A stretch of DNA of 64,000 bases from Azotobacter beijerinckii (GTDB lineage: Bacteria; Pseudomonadota; Gammaproteobacteria; Pseudomonadales; Pseudomonadaceae): NCBI RefSeq assembly GCF_900110885.1, contig NZ_FOFJ01000007.1, forward strand, positions 62,001-126,000, given 5' to 3'. Below are positions 39,650-48,636 of this stretch, in pieces. The notes under the pieces are model-generated. The model did no database searches. It was not told where the DNA came from and saw only the letters and a list, made by a program, of their open reading frames with translations. The position numbers and the translations under genes are program-made. The first letter of the stretch is position 1. Every line of letters starts with the position of its first letter.

Positions 39650-40321
39650 ATGACCATGCTCCGTTCCGAGGAAACCAAGCTATTGCTGGAGCAGGACAAG
39701 CGCGTCCTCAGTCCCAGCGAAGTCAACCTGACGGCCACGGTGCTCGACCAGGCCTGCCGGACCCTGCTGCTGATCGCCCCGACCAGCGGCTGCGGGACCA
39801 CCTCCAGCGCCCTGAGCATGGCCCGGCAACTGGCCCAGTCGGCCAAGGGCAAGCTCCTGCTGGTCGACGCCAGCCCGTCGGCCACCGGCCTCAGCTCGCG
39901 CCTGGGCATGGCGGCCGACCCGGGCCTGTTCGAACTGCTGCACAGCGAACACCCCGAGCAGCAGTTCGGGCGCTGCATCCAGCGCCATCCCGACCTGCCC
40001 TTCGACCTGCTGCCGCTCGGCCATCCCTCCCCGGCGAGCGGCCGCTTCACCGCCGAGGACCTGCAGCGCCTGCTGGGCTGCCTGGCCGCCCGCTACCGTT
40101 TCGTGGTGATCGACGCCGAAGCCGTCTACAGCGGCACCAGCGGCCTGACCCTGGCGGCCATGGCCGACGGCGTGGTGCTGGTGGTCCGCGCCGAAGAAAC
40201 CCGCTGGGAAGTCGCCCAGGCCGCCGTGCAGCGCCTGCGGCAGGCCAACGCCAACCTGTTGGGCAGCGTGTTCAACGCCCGCAAGTTCTATATGCCGAAG
40301 TGGCTCTACAAGCTTCTTTGA
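39650..40321 (+). CDS. CpsD/EpsG-type exopolysaccharide ATPase homologue with degenerate P-loop
   Basis: The 223-residue protein has the fold of cytoplasmic bacterial tyrosine-kinase/MinD-like partners of Wzc. Walker A reads APTSGCGTTSS, so threonine (residue 50) replaces the essential lysine of GxGK(S/T). The Walker A' segment reads LLLVDASPS (residues 70-78), lacking the second Asp of DxD. A Walker B-like FVVIDAEAV survives. The C-terminus (KFYMPKWLYKLL) has only two tyrosines, not the usual cluster. It lies between the PGT and the exporter gene, where the Wzc kinase half is expected. It is therefore probably a non-catalytic regulator of polymer length rather than an active BY-kinase. Confidence 0.82.
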   Translation: MTMLRSEETKLLLEQDKRVLSPSEVNLTATVLDQACRTLLLIAPTSGCGTTSSALSMARQLAQSAKGKLLLVDASPSATGLSSRLGMAADPGLFELLHSEHPEQQFGRCIQRHPDLPFDLLPLGHPSPASGRFTAEDLQRLLGCLAARYRFVVIDAEAVYSGTSGLTLAAMADGVVLVVRAEETRWEVAQAAVQRLRQANANLLGSVFNARKFYMPKWLYKLL

Positions 40322-40343
40322 CCCTGCAGACAGGACCGACGCC

Positions 40344-41357
40344 ATGAAGAATCCGACACGCCGCCTGCTCGCCCTGACCCTCGCCCTTGCCGGCCTGGCC
40401 GGCTGCTCCAGCCCGCCCAGCAGCCGCACGATCCCCGCCACCCTCCTGACCGCCCCCGAGGCGCAGGCCACGCAGACCGAACTGATCCCGGTGACCCAGG
40501 TGCTGCGCCCGCAGGACGTGCTCGACGTGATCTTCCACATCGAGATGGACTCGCCCAACGCCTACCGCATCCAGCCCGGCGACCAGCTGGAGATCCAGTT
40601 CGCCACCGCCAAGGGCCTGACCGGCATCAAGACGGTGATGCCCGACGGCACCGTCAACCTGGAATACGTCGGCAGCCTGAAGGTCGCCGGCCTGACCGTC
40701 GAGGACGCCCAGGCCCTGATGGTCGAGCGCTACCGGGAAACCCTGCGCACGCCGCTGATCACCGTCTCCGTGGCCAAGGCGCAGAGCCGCACGCAGAACC
40801 TGCGCGACACCCTGTTCAGCCCGAACAGCGGGATGAGCCGGGAAATCTCCGTCGGCGCCGACGGCCGCGCCAGCTTCCCGATGCTCGGCAGCATGCAGCT
40901 CGGCGGCATGAGCCGCGACGAACTCGAGCGGCAACTGAACGAGCGCTACCGCACCGAAGTGGGGCCGATCCAGGTCGACGTGCTGCTCAAGTCCACCGCC
41001 GCCAACGAGGTGTACGTGCTCGGCGAGGTCGGCCAGCCCGGCGCCTATCCGGTGCGCCGGCCGGTGTCGGTGCTGGAGGCGCTGACCCTGGCGCGCGGGC
41101 ACAACCCCGTCACCGCCGATCTGGACTCGGTGCTGGTCCTGCACCGCCGCGGCGGCGAGGTGCTGGCGCGCACCTACGACCTCAAGTCGCTGCTCAAGGA
41201 CGACGCCGCCGCGGCCAGCGTGGCCTACCTGCAGCCGGACGACCTGCTCTTCGTGCCGCGGGCCGGCCTGGTCCGCGCCGGCGACACCGCCCGCCAGCTG
41301 GCCAACATGGTGCTCTTCAGCGGCTTCAACTTCGGCTTCACGTATAAAACCAACTGA
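40344..41357 (+). CDS. Wza-type outer-membrane polysaccharide export lipoprotein
   Basis: The 337-residue protein has a lipoprotein signal (LALTLALAGLAGCSS; Cys about residue 22), a Poly_export domain (YRIQPGDQLEIQF...VMPDGTVNLEYVG) and at least two further SLBB-like segments (ISVGADGRASFPMLG; VYVLGEVGQPGAYPV). It forms the outer-membrane channel. It is shorter than Wza (379), with a C-terminal FNFGFTYKTN that could provide the barrel helix. Confidence 0.9.
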   Translation: MKNPTRRLLALTLALAGLAGCSSPPSSRTIPATLLTAPEAQATQTELIPVTQVLRPQDVLDVIFHIEMDSPNAYRIQPGDQLEIQFATAKGLTGIKTVMPDGTVNLEYVGSLKVAGLTVEDAQALMVERYRETLRTPLITVSVAKAQSRTQNLRDTLFSPNSGMSREISVGADGRASFPMLGSMQLGGMSRDELERQLNERYRTEVGPIQVDVLLKSTAANEVYVLGEVGQPGAYPVRRPVSVLEALTLARGHNPVTADLDSVLVLHRRGGEVLARTYDLKSLLKDDAAAASVAYLQPDDLLFVPRAGLVRAGDTARQLANMVLFSGFNFGFTYKTN

Positions 41358-41372
41358 CAAGGACCCCTCGCG

Positions 41373-42974
41373 ATGGACGCCCTCAGGACCGAGAACCACC
41401 TGTATGAGTTCTTCTCCACGCTGTTCGCCAACCGACGCCTGATCAAGCGGGTGTTCCTGGTCTTCGCCGCCTTCACCCTGCTGCTGCCGCTGCTGCTTCG
41501 GGAGTCGTTCGAGATCACTGCGGAAGTCATGGTGCAGTCGAAGAAGGTTGCCCAGACCGAGGCCAACAGCGCCACCCTGCAGCAGGAAACCGACAAGTTC
41601 CTGCCGCCGACCCTGGCCGACATGGAAACCGAAAGCAGCATCCTGAGTTCCCCCGAGCTGGTCCGGGAAACCCTCGACACGCTGCGCGGGGAAGGCCTCG
41701 TCCTGAAGGACGACGGCCTGCTCAATCGGCTGCTCGCTCCGCTGCGCGAGCACCTGCTCGTCCCCCTGCGCGCGCAGGTGCTCGATCCGCTGCGCAGTGC
41801 CCTCGGCCTCACGGTCGATCCACCCCGCGACAGCCGCCTCGACAAACTGACCCTGGAGACCCTGGAGGACCTCGACGTCGTCCCGCTGCCCGGCTCCAAC
41901 GTCATCTCCGTGCACTACCGGGCCAGCGATCCGGCCCTCGGCACCCTGTTCGTCAACCGCCTGCTCGACACCTACCTGGTGCGGCGCCAGGCGTTGCACT
42001 CCAACGACCTGCCGGAAGCCTTCTACGAACAGAAGAAGACCCAGTACCAGGAACAGCTAGGCGGCCTCGAAGGCCAGCGCCTCGCCCTGCTCGAACGGAT
42101 CCGCGCGGCCAACCCCGAGGAGGAAATCACCTTCCGCCTCAACGCCATCAACCAGGAAGAGCAGGCCCTCAACCTGTACCGCGACCGCCAGCTGGAGAAC
42201 CAGCGCTGGGTGGACTACCTGCAGAACAGCCTGGCCGTGGCCCGCAAGGCCAGGCTGACCGACTACGGCTTTCCCTACACCTTCGCCAGCACCATCGACA
42301 AGGTCGCCTTCGAGGACCGCGAGATCCGCCAGCTCGGCGACCGGCTGATCGAGCAGATCGGCCAGTACGGTGCCGAGAGCGACGTCTACCGCTCGGACAG
42401 CGTGCCGATGCAAAACCTCTACGCGCAGATCAGCCGGACCCGCCAACAGTTCCTCCAAGTGGTCAGCAACCGCATCAGCGAGCGCACCAAGGACCTGGAA
42501 ATCATCGCTGGGGTGATCGCCCAGAAGACCGCGCGGATCGACGAGTACCAGGGCCGCATCCGCGAACTGCAGGACGCGCAGAGCGGCCTGCGCCAGCTCA
42601 ACACCGAGATCGAGGCCCTCCACCAGGCCTTCTTCACCTACACCCAGCGCTACGAGGAAAGCCGCAGCCGCAGCCAGCTGGAGGGCGGCCTGTCCAACGC
42701 CAAGGTCCTCAGCCGGCCCTTCGAGCCCACCGAGGCGAGCTTTCCCAAGCCCCTGCTGATCATCCCCCTCGGCCTGCTCACCGCCCTGCTGCTGGCCGTC
42801 GCCGTGGGCTACATCCGCGAGTTCTTCGACCATCGCTTCAAGCATCCCGAACAGCTCCTGCGCCAGCTCGGCCTGCCCGTGCTGATGACCATCAATGCCG
42901 AGCAGCCCAGCGCGCTGCCCAATCCGCACAAACCCGGGAGCCTGCCATGGATTCGACACTGGGCCGGCGACTGA
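41373..42974 (+). CDS. Wzz/GumC-type polysaccharide co-polymerase
   Basis: The 533-residue protein has an N-terminal membrane helix (about 27-43), a long periplasmic coiled-coil region (about 215-435) and a C-terminal helix (about 462-478) preceded by the proline-containing FEPTEASFPKPLLIIPLG. No C-terminal kinase domain is fused. That fits the separate (degenerate) ATPase gene two genes upstream. It controls chain length and couples polymerisation to export. Its end overlaps the next gene by 28 bases. Confidence 0.88.
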   Translation: MDALRTENHLYEFFSTLFANRRLIKRVFLVFAAFTLLLPLLLRESFEITAEVMVQSKKVAQTEANSATLQQETDKFLPPTLADMETESSILSSPELVRETLDTLRGEGLVLKDDGLLNRLLAPLREHLLVPLRAQVLDPLRSALGLTVDPPRDSRLDKLTLETLEDLDVVPLPGSNVISVHYRASDPALGTLFVNRLLDTYLVRRQALHSNDLPEAFYEQKKTQYQEQLGGLEGQRLALLERIRAANPEEEITFRLNAINQEEQALNLYRDRQLENQRWVDYLQNSLAVARKARLTDYGFPYTFASTIDKVAFEDREIRQLGDRLIEQIGQYGAESDVYRSDSVPMQNLYAQISRTRQQFLQVVSNRISERTKDLEIIAGVIAQKTARIDEYQGRIRELQDAQSGLRQLNTEIEALHQAFFTYTQRYEESRSRSQLEGGLSNAKVLSRPFEPTEASFPKPLLIIPLGLLTALLLAVAVGYIREFFDHRFKHPEQLLRQLGLPVLMTINAEQPSALPNPHKPGSLPWIRHWAGD

Positions 42975-44059
42975 GCGCCAGCCAGGAGAAAACCCCGCTG
43001 CGGGTCGCCCATCTGCTCAGCAGCGGCGGCTTCTACGGCCTCGAGCGGATGCTCCTGGAGCATTGCCTGTACGCCCCCGGCGAACACCGGGTGCTCCTGC
43101 TCGACGGCCCGGAGTCGCTGGCCCGGCGCTTTCGCGAGGCCGGCGTGGAACTGACCCGCTGCACCGGCCTGGGCAGCCTGCTGCGCCAGATGGGACCGCC
43201 GGACGAGCGGCCGACGCTGCTCAACGGCCACGGATTCAAGGGGCTGCTCTACGGCTGGCTGAGTGCATGGTGCCTCGGCCTGCCGCTGGTCGCCACCCAG
43301 CACGGCTTCACGCCGCGCAGCCGCAAGCAGCGCCTCTACGCCTGGCTCAGCCTGCGGCTGTGCCGCACCCCGCAGGTCCGTGCGGTGGTCTGCGTGGCCG
43401 ACAGCATCGCCCGCCAGCACCGCGCGGCCGGGGTCGGCGCCGGCAAGCTGCACGTGCTGCCCAACGGCCTGCCGCCCGCCCCCGAGGTCGTCTACCTGCG
43501 CCCGCCGACGGCCCCCGCCGCGCCGCTGATCGGTTTCGTCGGACGCCTCAGCGCGGAAAAGGGGCCGGACCTGTTCGTCGAACTGGCCATCGCACTTTGC
43601 CATCGCGATCCCCGCCTGCACGCCGTACTGCTCGGCGAAGGGCCGCTGCGCGATCCCCTGCAGCAATCCATCGATGCCGCCGGCCTGCGCGGGCGCATCG
43701 CCCTGCCCGGCTACCGGACGGACCTGCCGGCCTGGCTGCGCGCCCTCGACGTGCTGGTCATCAGCTCGCGCAGCGAAGGCACGCCGATGGTGCTGCTCGA
43801 GGCCATGCAGGCCGGCGTGCCGGTCGCCGCCTTCGCCGTCGGCGGCATTCCCGACATGCTCGAGCACGAGGCCTCCGGCCTGCTCAGCCCGCCCGGCGAC
43901 CTTGCCGGGCTGACCGCCCAGGTCGGGCGTCTGCTGCTCGACAAGCCGCTGCGCCAGACGCTGACCGACCAGGCCCGGCTCGCCCAGCTCCGCCACTACC
44001 ACCTGCCGGCCCAGGCCGAGCATTGGCGCCAGCTGTACTGCAACGCGGTCGGAGGGTAA
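42947..44059 (+). CDS. GT4-family glycosyltransferase
   Basis: The 370-residue GT-B enzyme has a glycine-rich N-terminal loop (HLLSSGGFYGLERMLLEH). The GT4 C-terminal signature includes FVGRLSAEKGPDLFVEL, LDVLVISSRSEGTPMVLLEAM and VAAFAVGGIPDMLEHEASGLL. It adds a sugar to the growing lipid-linked repeat at the cytoplasmic face. Donor and acceptor unknown. Confidence 0.9.
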   Translation: MDSTLGRRLSASQEKTPLRVAHLLSSGGFYGLERMLLEHCLYAPGEHRVLLLDGPESLARRFREAGVELTRCTGLGSLLRQMGPPDERPTLLNGHGFKGLLYGWLSAWCLGLPLVATQHGFTPRSRKQRLYAWLSLRLCRTPQVRAVVCVADSIARQHRAAGVGAGKLHVLPNGLPPAPEVVYLRPPTAPAAPLIGFVGRLSAEKGPDLFVELAIALCHRDPRLHAVLLGEGPLRDPLQQSIDAAGLRGRIALPGYRTDLPAWLRALDVLVISSRSEGTPMVLLEAMQAGVPVAAFAVGGIPDMLEHEASGLLSPPGDLAGLTAQVGRLLLDKPLRQTLTDQARLAQLRHYHLPAQAEHWRQLYCNAVGG

Positions 44060-44063
44060 TGCG

Positions 44064-45440
44064 ATGCCCCTGGTACTGCCCCTGGCCCTGCTGCTCGGCC
44101 TGGCCTGCCTGCTGCTCCTGGCCAGCCCCTATCCCTATCTGGCGCCACTGGCCCTTCCCGCCCTCGCCGGCCTTGCCCTGCTCTACCGCAAACCGGTCTG
44201 GGGCCTGCTCGTGCTGGTCGCCCTGGTGCCCTTCGAAGGACTGTTCGCCGCCGCCGGCGGTGGCGGCGTCACCGCGAACAAGCTGCTCGGCCTGGCGCTG
44301 ATCGCCATCGCCGGACTGCAACTGCTGCTGCGCCAGCTGCCGGCACAGCGCCTGCGCAGCAACCTGTGGCCGGTGCTGCTGGCCTTCCTGGCCTGCTACC
44401 TGCTCAGCCTGGCGTTCAGCAGCGACCTTGGCCTGTCGCTGCAGCACCTGCGCCAGTTCGCCGTCGGCCTGGTGCTGTTCGCCCTCAGCGTGCTGCTCGG
44501 CCACGACCTCGACCTGCCGGCCCTGGCCCGCGCGGTGGTGCTGTCGGTGGCCAGCACCTGCGTGGTCGCCCTGGCCTCCGCCAGCCACCAGCCGGACGGC
44601 AGGGCCATCGGCCTGCTCTCCGACCCCAACTACTTCGCCCTGCTGATCAGCGTCGCCTTCCCCCTGGCGCTGCTCCTGACGCTGCGTGCGCCGCGCTGGC
44701 CGCAACGGCTGTTATGGCTGGCGCAGCTGGTGCTGCTGCTCGCCGCTCTCGGCCGCACCGGCTCGCGCTCCGGCCTGCTGGTGGTGGTGCTGACCGCCGC
44801 CATCGCCGCCTGGCACTACCGCGACGGCGTGAAACACCTGCTGACCCGCCACCTCGGCTGGCTGATCCTCGCCCTGGCGATCGTCCTGCCGCTGAGCCCT
44901 GCGCTGCTGCCGGAAAGCTTCATCCAGCGCCTGGAGGTCCTCACCAGCCTGAAGTCCGGGGTCAAGTCCCACGCCGACAACTCCCTGGCCCGGCGCAGCG
45001 CCTACCTGGTGGTGGGTGGCGAGATCATCGCCGAGCATCCGCTGCTCGGCAGCGGTCCCGGCACCTTCCCCCTGCATTTCGCCAGGACCGGCTACGCCAT
45101 CGCCTTCGCCAACCAGCCCATACCGACGCAACTGTTCCGCGAAGCGCACAACACCTACCTGAGCATGTTCAGCGAGATCGGCCTGCCCGGCGGCCTGCTG
45201 TTCGCCGGCCTGCTGCTGCTCGGCCTGCGCAACTGCCAGGTCGCCCGCCGTCACTGGCTGAGCCGCGGCGATCCCGAACGGGCGGCGCTGGCCACCCACT
45301 TCGGCCTGTCCTGCCTGGCGCTGGCCTGCTTCCTGTTCTTCCTCAGCGTGCCGAGCCACAAGTACCTCTGGGTGATGCTCGGGATAACCAGCGTCCTGCG
45401 CCTGCAGGCCGACGACGACGCCGCCGGAGCACGGCCATGA
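44064..45440 (+). CDS. Wzy/O-antigen ligase-family polymerase
   Basis: The 458-residue multispanning protein has about 11 helices. Its Wzy_C signature is near residues 310-390: HPLLGSGPGTFPLHFARTGY and EAHNTYLSMFSEIGLPGGLLF. An arginine-containing loop RTGSRSGLLVV precedes it. In this locus it most likely polymerises the repeat units in the periplasm. It is coupled (ATGA) to the following glycosyltransferase. Confidence 0.88.
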   Translation: MPLVLPLALLLGLACLLLLASPYPYLAPLALPALAGLALLYRKPVWGLLVLVALVPFEGLFAAAGGGGVTANKLLGLALIAIAGLQLLLRQLPAQRLRSNLWPVLLAFLACYLLSLAFSSDLGLSLQHLRQFAVGLVLFALSVLLGHDLDLPALARAVVLSVASTCVVALASASHQPDGRAIGLLSDPNYFALLISVAFPLALLLTLRAPRWPQRLLWLAQLVLLLAALGRTGSRSGLLVVVLTAAIAAWHYRDGVKHLLTRHLGWLILALAIVLPLSPALLPESFIQRLEVLTSLKSGVKSHADNSLARRSAYLVVGGEIIAEHPLLGSGPGTFPLHFARTGYAIAFANQPIPTQLFREAHNTYLSMFSEIGLPGGLLFAGLLLLGLRNCQVARRHWLSRGDPERAALATHFGLSCLALACFLFFLSVPSHKYLWVMLGITSVLRLQADDDAAGARP

Positions 45441-46402
45441 AACGGATCGCGATCATCGTCCCGACCCTCGACGAAGCCGCCCGGCTCGGCCGCACCCTCG
45501 AGGCCGCGCGGCGCGCCGCCGAACAGGCCGGCCTCGAGTACGAGCTGATCGTCCCGGACAACGGCTCCCGCGACGGCAGCCAGGCGCTGGCCCGCCGCCT
45601 CGGCGCACGGGTGCTGGACTGTCCCGGGATGAGCATCGGCGCCCTGCGCAACCGCGGCGCCGCGGCGAGTAGCGGCGACTGCCTGGCCTTCCTCGACGCC
45701 GACATGGAGATGCCCCCGGACTGGCTGACCACCTGGCGCGCGGTGCGCGCCGAGGACCGCGCCGAGGTGCTCGGCCTGCTCCACCAGGCGCCCCCCCAGG
45801 CGCCCTGGTACGCCCGCGCCTGGCTGCAGCGGCTGGCCGCCGAGCGCGACCGGCCGGCGCTGCTGGACTGGCTGCCGACCGCCAACCTGTGCCTGGAGCG
45901 CGCCTGGTTCGAGCGCGTCGGCGGCTTCGACGAGCGCCTGCGCAGCGGCGAGGACAAGGACCTCGGCCTGCGCCTCGGCCAGGCCGGCGCGCGCCTGCTC
46001 AGCCTGCCCGCCCCCACGGTGCTCAACTGGGGCTTCGAAAGCAGCTGGGGCGAATGGCTGGGCAAGGAACTCTGGCGGCAGAGCAGTCAGGCCCAACTGC
46101 TGCGCAAGGGCCGCGCCAGCCTGCGCCGGCTGCGCTTCCCGTTGCTCGCGGCCGGGCACTGGGCGCTCGACGCGCTGGCGCTGCTCGGCCTGCTGCTCGG
46201 CCAGCCGGCCGCCGCCCTCGGCGCCTTCGCGCTGGGCTGGCTGCCGGCCGTCCTGTTGACCCTGCGCCACCGCTACACCCGACAGCGCCCGCTGCTGGCG
46301 GTGCGCCTCACGGTGCTTCACTGGCTGCGCCTGCACGTCGCCGGCATCGCCCTGCTGATGGGGCTGGTCGATCTGAACGCACGGAGGCCTTCCCGTGGCT
46401 GA
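45437..46402 (+). CDS. GT2-family glycosyltransferase with C-terminal hydrophobic region
   Basis: The 321-residue protein opens with IAIIVPTLDEAARLGRTLEAA. It has DNGSRDGSQ, a DxD-like FLDADMEMPPDW and the acceptor-side GGFDERLRSGEDKDLGLRL of GT-A family 2 enzymes. About 90 C-terminal residues are hydrophobic (about 235-310), anchoring it to the inner membrane. Substrate unknown. It overlaps the next gene by eight bases. Confidence 0.88.
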   Translation: MKRIAIIVPTLDEAARLGRTLEAARRAAEQAGLEYELIVPDNGSRDGSQALARRLGARVLDCPGMSIGALRNRGAAASSGDCLAFLDADMEMPPDWLTTWRAVRAEDRAEVLGLLHQAPPQAPWYARAWLQRLAAERDRPALLDWLPTANLCLERAWFERVGGFDERLRSGEDKDLGLRLGQAGARLLSLPAPTVLNWGFESSWGEWLGKELWRQSSQAQLLRKGRASLRRLRFPLLAAGHWALDALALLGLLLGQPAAALGAFALGWLPAVLLTLRHRYTRQRPLLAVRLTVLHWLRLHVAGIALLMGLVDLNARRPSRG

Positions 46403-47546
46403 AGCGACTTTCTGGCTGTGCCTGCTCCTGCCGCTCCTCGCCTACCTGGGCTACCCGGCCCTGCTGGCCCTGTACGCCCAGTTCCGCCGCCCCGCGCCGG
46501 CCGGCGCGCCGCAGGCGCTACCGCGGGTCAGCGTGATCGTCGCCGCCTACAACGAAGAGCGGAACATCGTGGCCAAGCTGCGCTCGCTGCTCGACGACGC
46601 CTACCCGCGCGAGCGGCGGCAGATCATCGTCGCCAGCGACGGCTCCGGCGACGCCACCGTGGCGCTGGCCCGGCGCGTCGCCCAGCTCCGCCCCTGGGAC
46701 GACATCCTGGTGCTGGACCTGCCGCGCAGCGGCAAGGCCGGAGCGCTGAACGACGCGGTGGCGGTGGCCGACGGCGAGATCCTGGTGTTCAGCGACGCCG
46801 ACACCCTGTGGACCGGCGACACCCTGCGCCCGCTGATCGCCCCCTTCGCCGACCCGCAGGTCGGCGCCACCATCGGCAACGTGACCCTCCCCGCCGCAGG
46901 CCGGGCGCTGGCCATCGGCGACCGGCTCTATCGCGCCTACGAATCCTGGCTGCGCCGCCTGGAAAGCCGCACCGGCTGCCTGGCCTCGGCCGACGGCGGG
47001 CTGCAGGCCCTGCGTCGCAGCCTGTTCCAGACGGTGCCGGCGGATGTCACCGACGACTTCTTCCTGAGCACCTGCGCGCCGGTGGCCGGGCAACGCATCG
47101 TCTTCGCCGAAGCCGCCCGGGTCGCCGATGCCGGCGTGGAAAGCGCCGACAACCAGTTCCGTCGCCGCCGCCGGATCACCACCCGCGGCCTGCGCAGCCT
47201 GGCCCACCGCCGCGAACTGCTCGACCCGCGCCGGCACGGCCTGCTCGCCCTCGGCCTGCTCACCCACAAGCTCATCCGCCGGCTCGCGCCGATCCTGCTG
47301 ATTCCCCTGCTGCTGAGCAGTTTCTGGCTGTGGAACGCCGGCGTCTTCTACCGCCTCGCCCTGCTCGCCCAGCTCGCCGGCTACGGGCTGGCGGTGATCG
47401 GCCTGCTCGGCCAGCGCCGACACCTGCCGAAACCCTTCCACCTGGCCGCCTACCTGCTGGTGACCCTGGCCGCGATGAGCGCCGGCGTCTGGCAGTTCCT
47501 CGGCGGGCGGCGCTATCGGCACTGGAATCCACAACAAAACCGCTAG
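46395..47546 (+). CDS. Membrane GT2-family glycosyltransferase
   Basis: The 383-residue processive-type GT2 has an N-terminal helix (6-28) and PRVSVIVAAYNEERNIVAKLRSLLD. It also has ASDGSGDAT, FSDADTLW, a TDDFFL segment and an RRRRITTRGL motif equivalent to the QxxRW region, plus several C-terminal helices (about 290-375). The GTG at 46395 sits seven bases after GGAGG. It resembles N-glycosyltransferase/hyaluronan-synthase-like enzymes, but in this setting may just extend the repeat unit. Confidence 0.86.
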   Translation: MAEATFWLCLLLPLLAYLGYPALLALYAQFRRPAPAGAPQALPRVSVIVAAYNEERNIVAKLRSLLDDAYPRERRQIIVASDGSGDATVALARRVAQLRPWDDILVLDLPRSGKAGALNDAVAVADGEILVFSDADTLWTGDTLRPLIAPFADPQVGATIGNVTLPAAGRALAIGDRLYRAYESWLRRLESRTGCLASADGGLQALRRSLFQTVPADVTDDFFLSTCAPVAGQRIVFAEAARVADAGVESADNQFRRRRRITTRGLRSLAHRRELLDPRRHGLLALGLLTHKLIRRLAPILLIPLLLSSFWLWNAGVFYRLALLAQLAGYGLAVIGLLGQRRHLPKPFHLAAYLLVTLAAMSAGVWQFLGGRRYRHWNPQQNR

Positions 47547-47568
47547 GGTCTAACCCTAAGGAAGCCCC

Positions 47569-48636
47569 ATGCCACTCAAGCAGCTGATCAAGGCCGGCAC
47601 CGGCTGGCTCTGCCTCAACACCCCCGCCGGGCAGCGCCTGCTGCGCGGGACCGACACCATCCTGATGCTGCACCGGGTGGTGGCCGACGACGCGCAGGCG
47701 GCCCTGCCGCACCGCAACGCCCTGTGCATCGGCAAACCGGCCTTCGCGAACCTGCTGCGCTGGCTCAAGCGCCGCTTCGACTGCGTGCCGCTCGCCGAAC
47801 TGCTCGACCCGAGCGGCCCGGCGAACGGGCCGCCGCGCCTGGCCCTGACCTTCGACGACGGCTGGCGCGACAACGCCCTGCATGCCTTTCCGCTGCTCCA
47901 GGAGCACGGGCTGCCGGCGAGCATCTTCCTCTCCACCGACTTCATCGGCAGCCCGCAACGCTTCTGGTGGGAAGCCATCGGCGAAACCCTCTGGGGCAGT
48001 TTCGGCGAGGAGGCCCGCGAGCAGCTCGGCGAACGGCTGCGACAGCACCTGAGCCTGCCGGAGGAACTGCGCACGGCGAGCGCCGGGCAGCGGCGCAGCC
48101 AGGCCCTCGAGCAGTTCCTGCAGCAGCTGAAAGGCCTGTCGGCGGCGACCCTGCAGGAACTCGCCGACGGCTGCCCGAGCCCGCCCGAGCCGCACGCCCT
48201 GGACTGGCAGCAGGTGCAGGCGATGGAGGCCTCGGGGCTGATCCGCTTCGGCCCGCACGGCGCCAGCCATGCGATTCTCACCGGCCTCGACGACGACAGT
48301 CTGGAGGCCGAGCTGCGGCGCTCGCACGAAGCGATCGGCACGCACTGCCAGGCGCCGCTGCCGGTCTACTGCTATCCCAACGGCGACCACGACGCGCGGG
48401 TCTGCGCCGCGCTCCGGCGGCACGGCTACAGCCAGGCGCTGGGCACTCGCACCGGACTGCGTTTCAGCCGGCAGGCGGCCTCGCTGTCGCTGCCGCGCAT
48501 CGGCGTCAGCCACCGGATCGCCTGCCAGCCCTCCCTGCTCGGCTGGCGCCTCCTGCAAGGCGCCCGTCAATCGGGCGCACCGGCGCCTGCGGCGCAGAGC
48601 AACGACCTGCAGGAATGCGGCAATGAAGTCGAATGA
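47569..48636 (+). CDS. Polysaccharide deacetylase (NodB/CE4 family)
   Basis: The 355-residue protein carries the CE4 motif 1 LALTFDDGWRDNALHAFPLLQEHG. Motif 2 is GPHGASH (HxxxH zinc ligands) and YCYPNGDHDARV is the later motif. No signal peptide is present, so it may act on lipid-linked intermediates or nucleotide sugars inside the cell, or be tethered by its N-terminus (LIKAGTGWLCL). It implies that the polymer contains N-acetylated or O-acetylated sugars. The flippase gene starts within its last codons. Confidence 0.87.
   Translation: MPLKQLIKAGTGWLCLNTPAGQRLLRGTDTILMLHRVVADDAQAALPHRNALCIGKPAFANLLRWLKRRFDCVPLAELLDPSGPANGPPRLALTFDDGWRDNALHAFPLLQEHGLPASIFLSTDFIGSPQRFWWEAIGETLWGSFGEEAREQLGERLRQHLSLPEELRTASAGQRRSQALEQFLQQLKGLSAATLQELADGCPSPPEPHALDWQQVQAMEASGLIRFGPHGASHAILTGLDDDSLEAELRRSHEAIGTHCQAPLPVYCYPNGDHDARVCAALRRHGYSQALGTRTGLRFSRQAASLSLPRIGVSHRIACQPSLLGWRLLQGARQSGAPAPAAQSNDLQECGNEVE

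Noticed and set aside
40272-41999. Open minus-strand frame opposite the Wza- and Wzz-like genes
   Set aside because: Antisense shadow: rich in Gln, Gly, Val and His with no domain; the plus-strand genes are clear.
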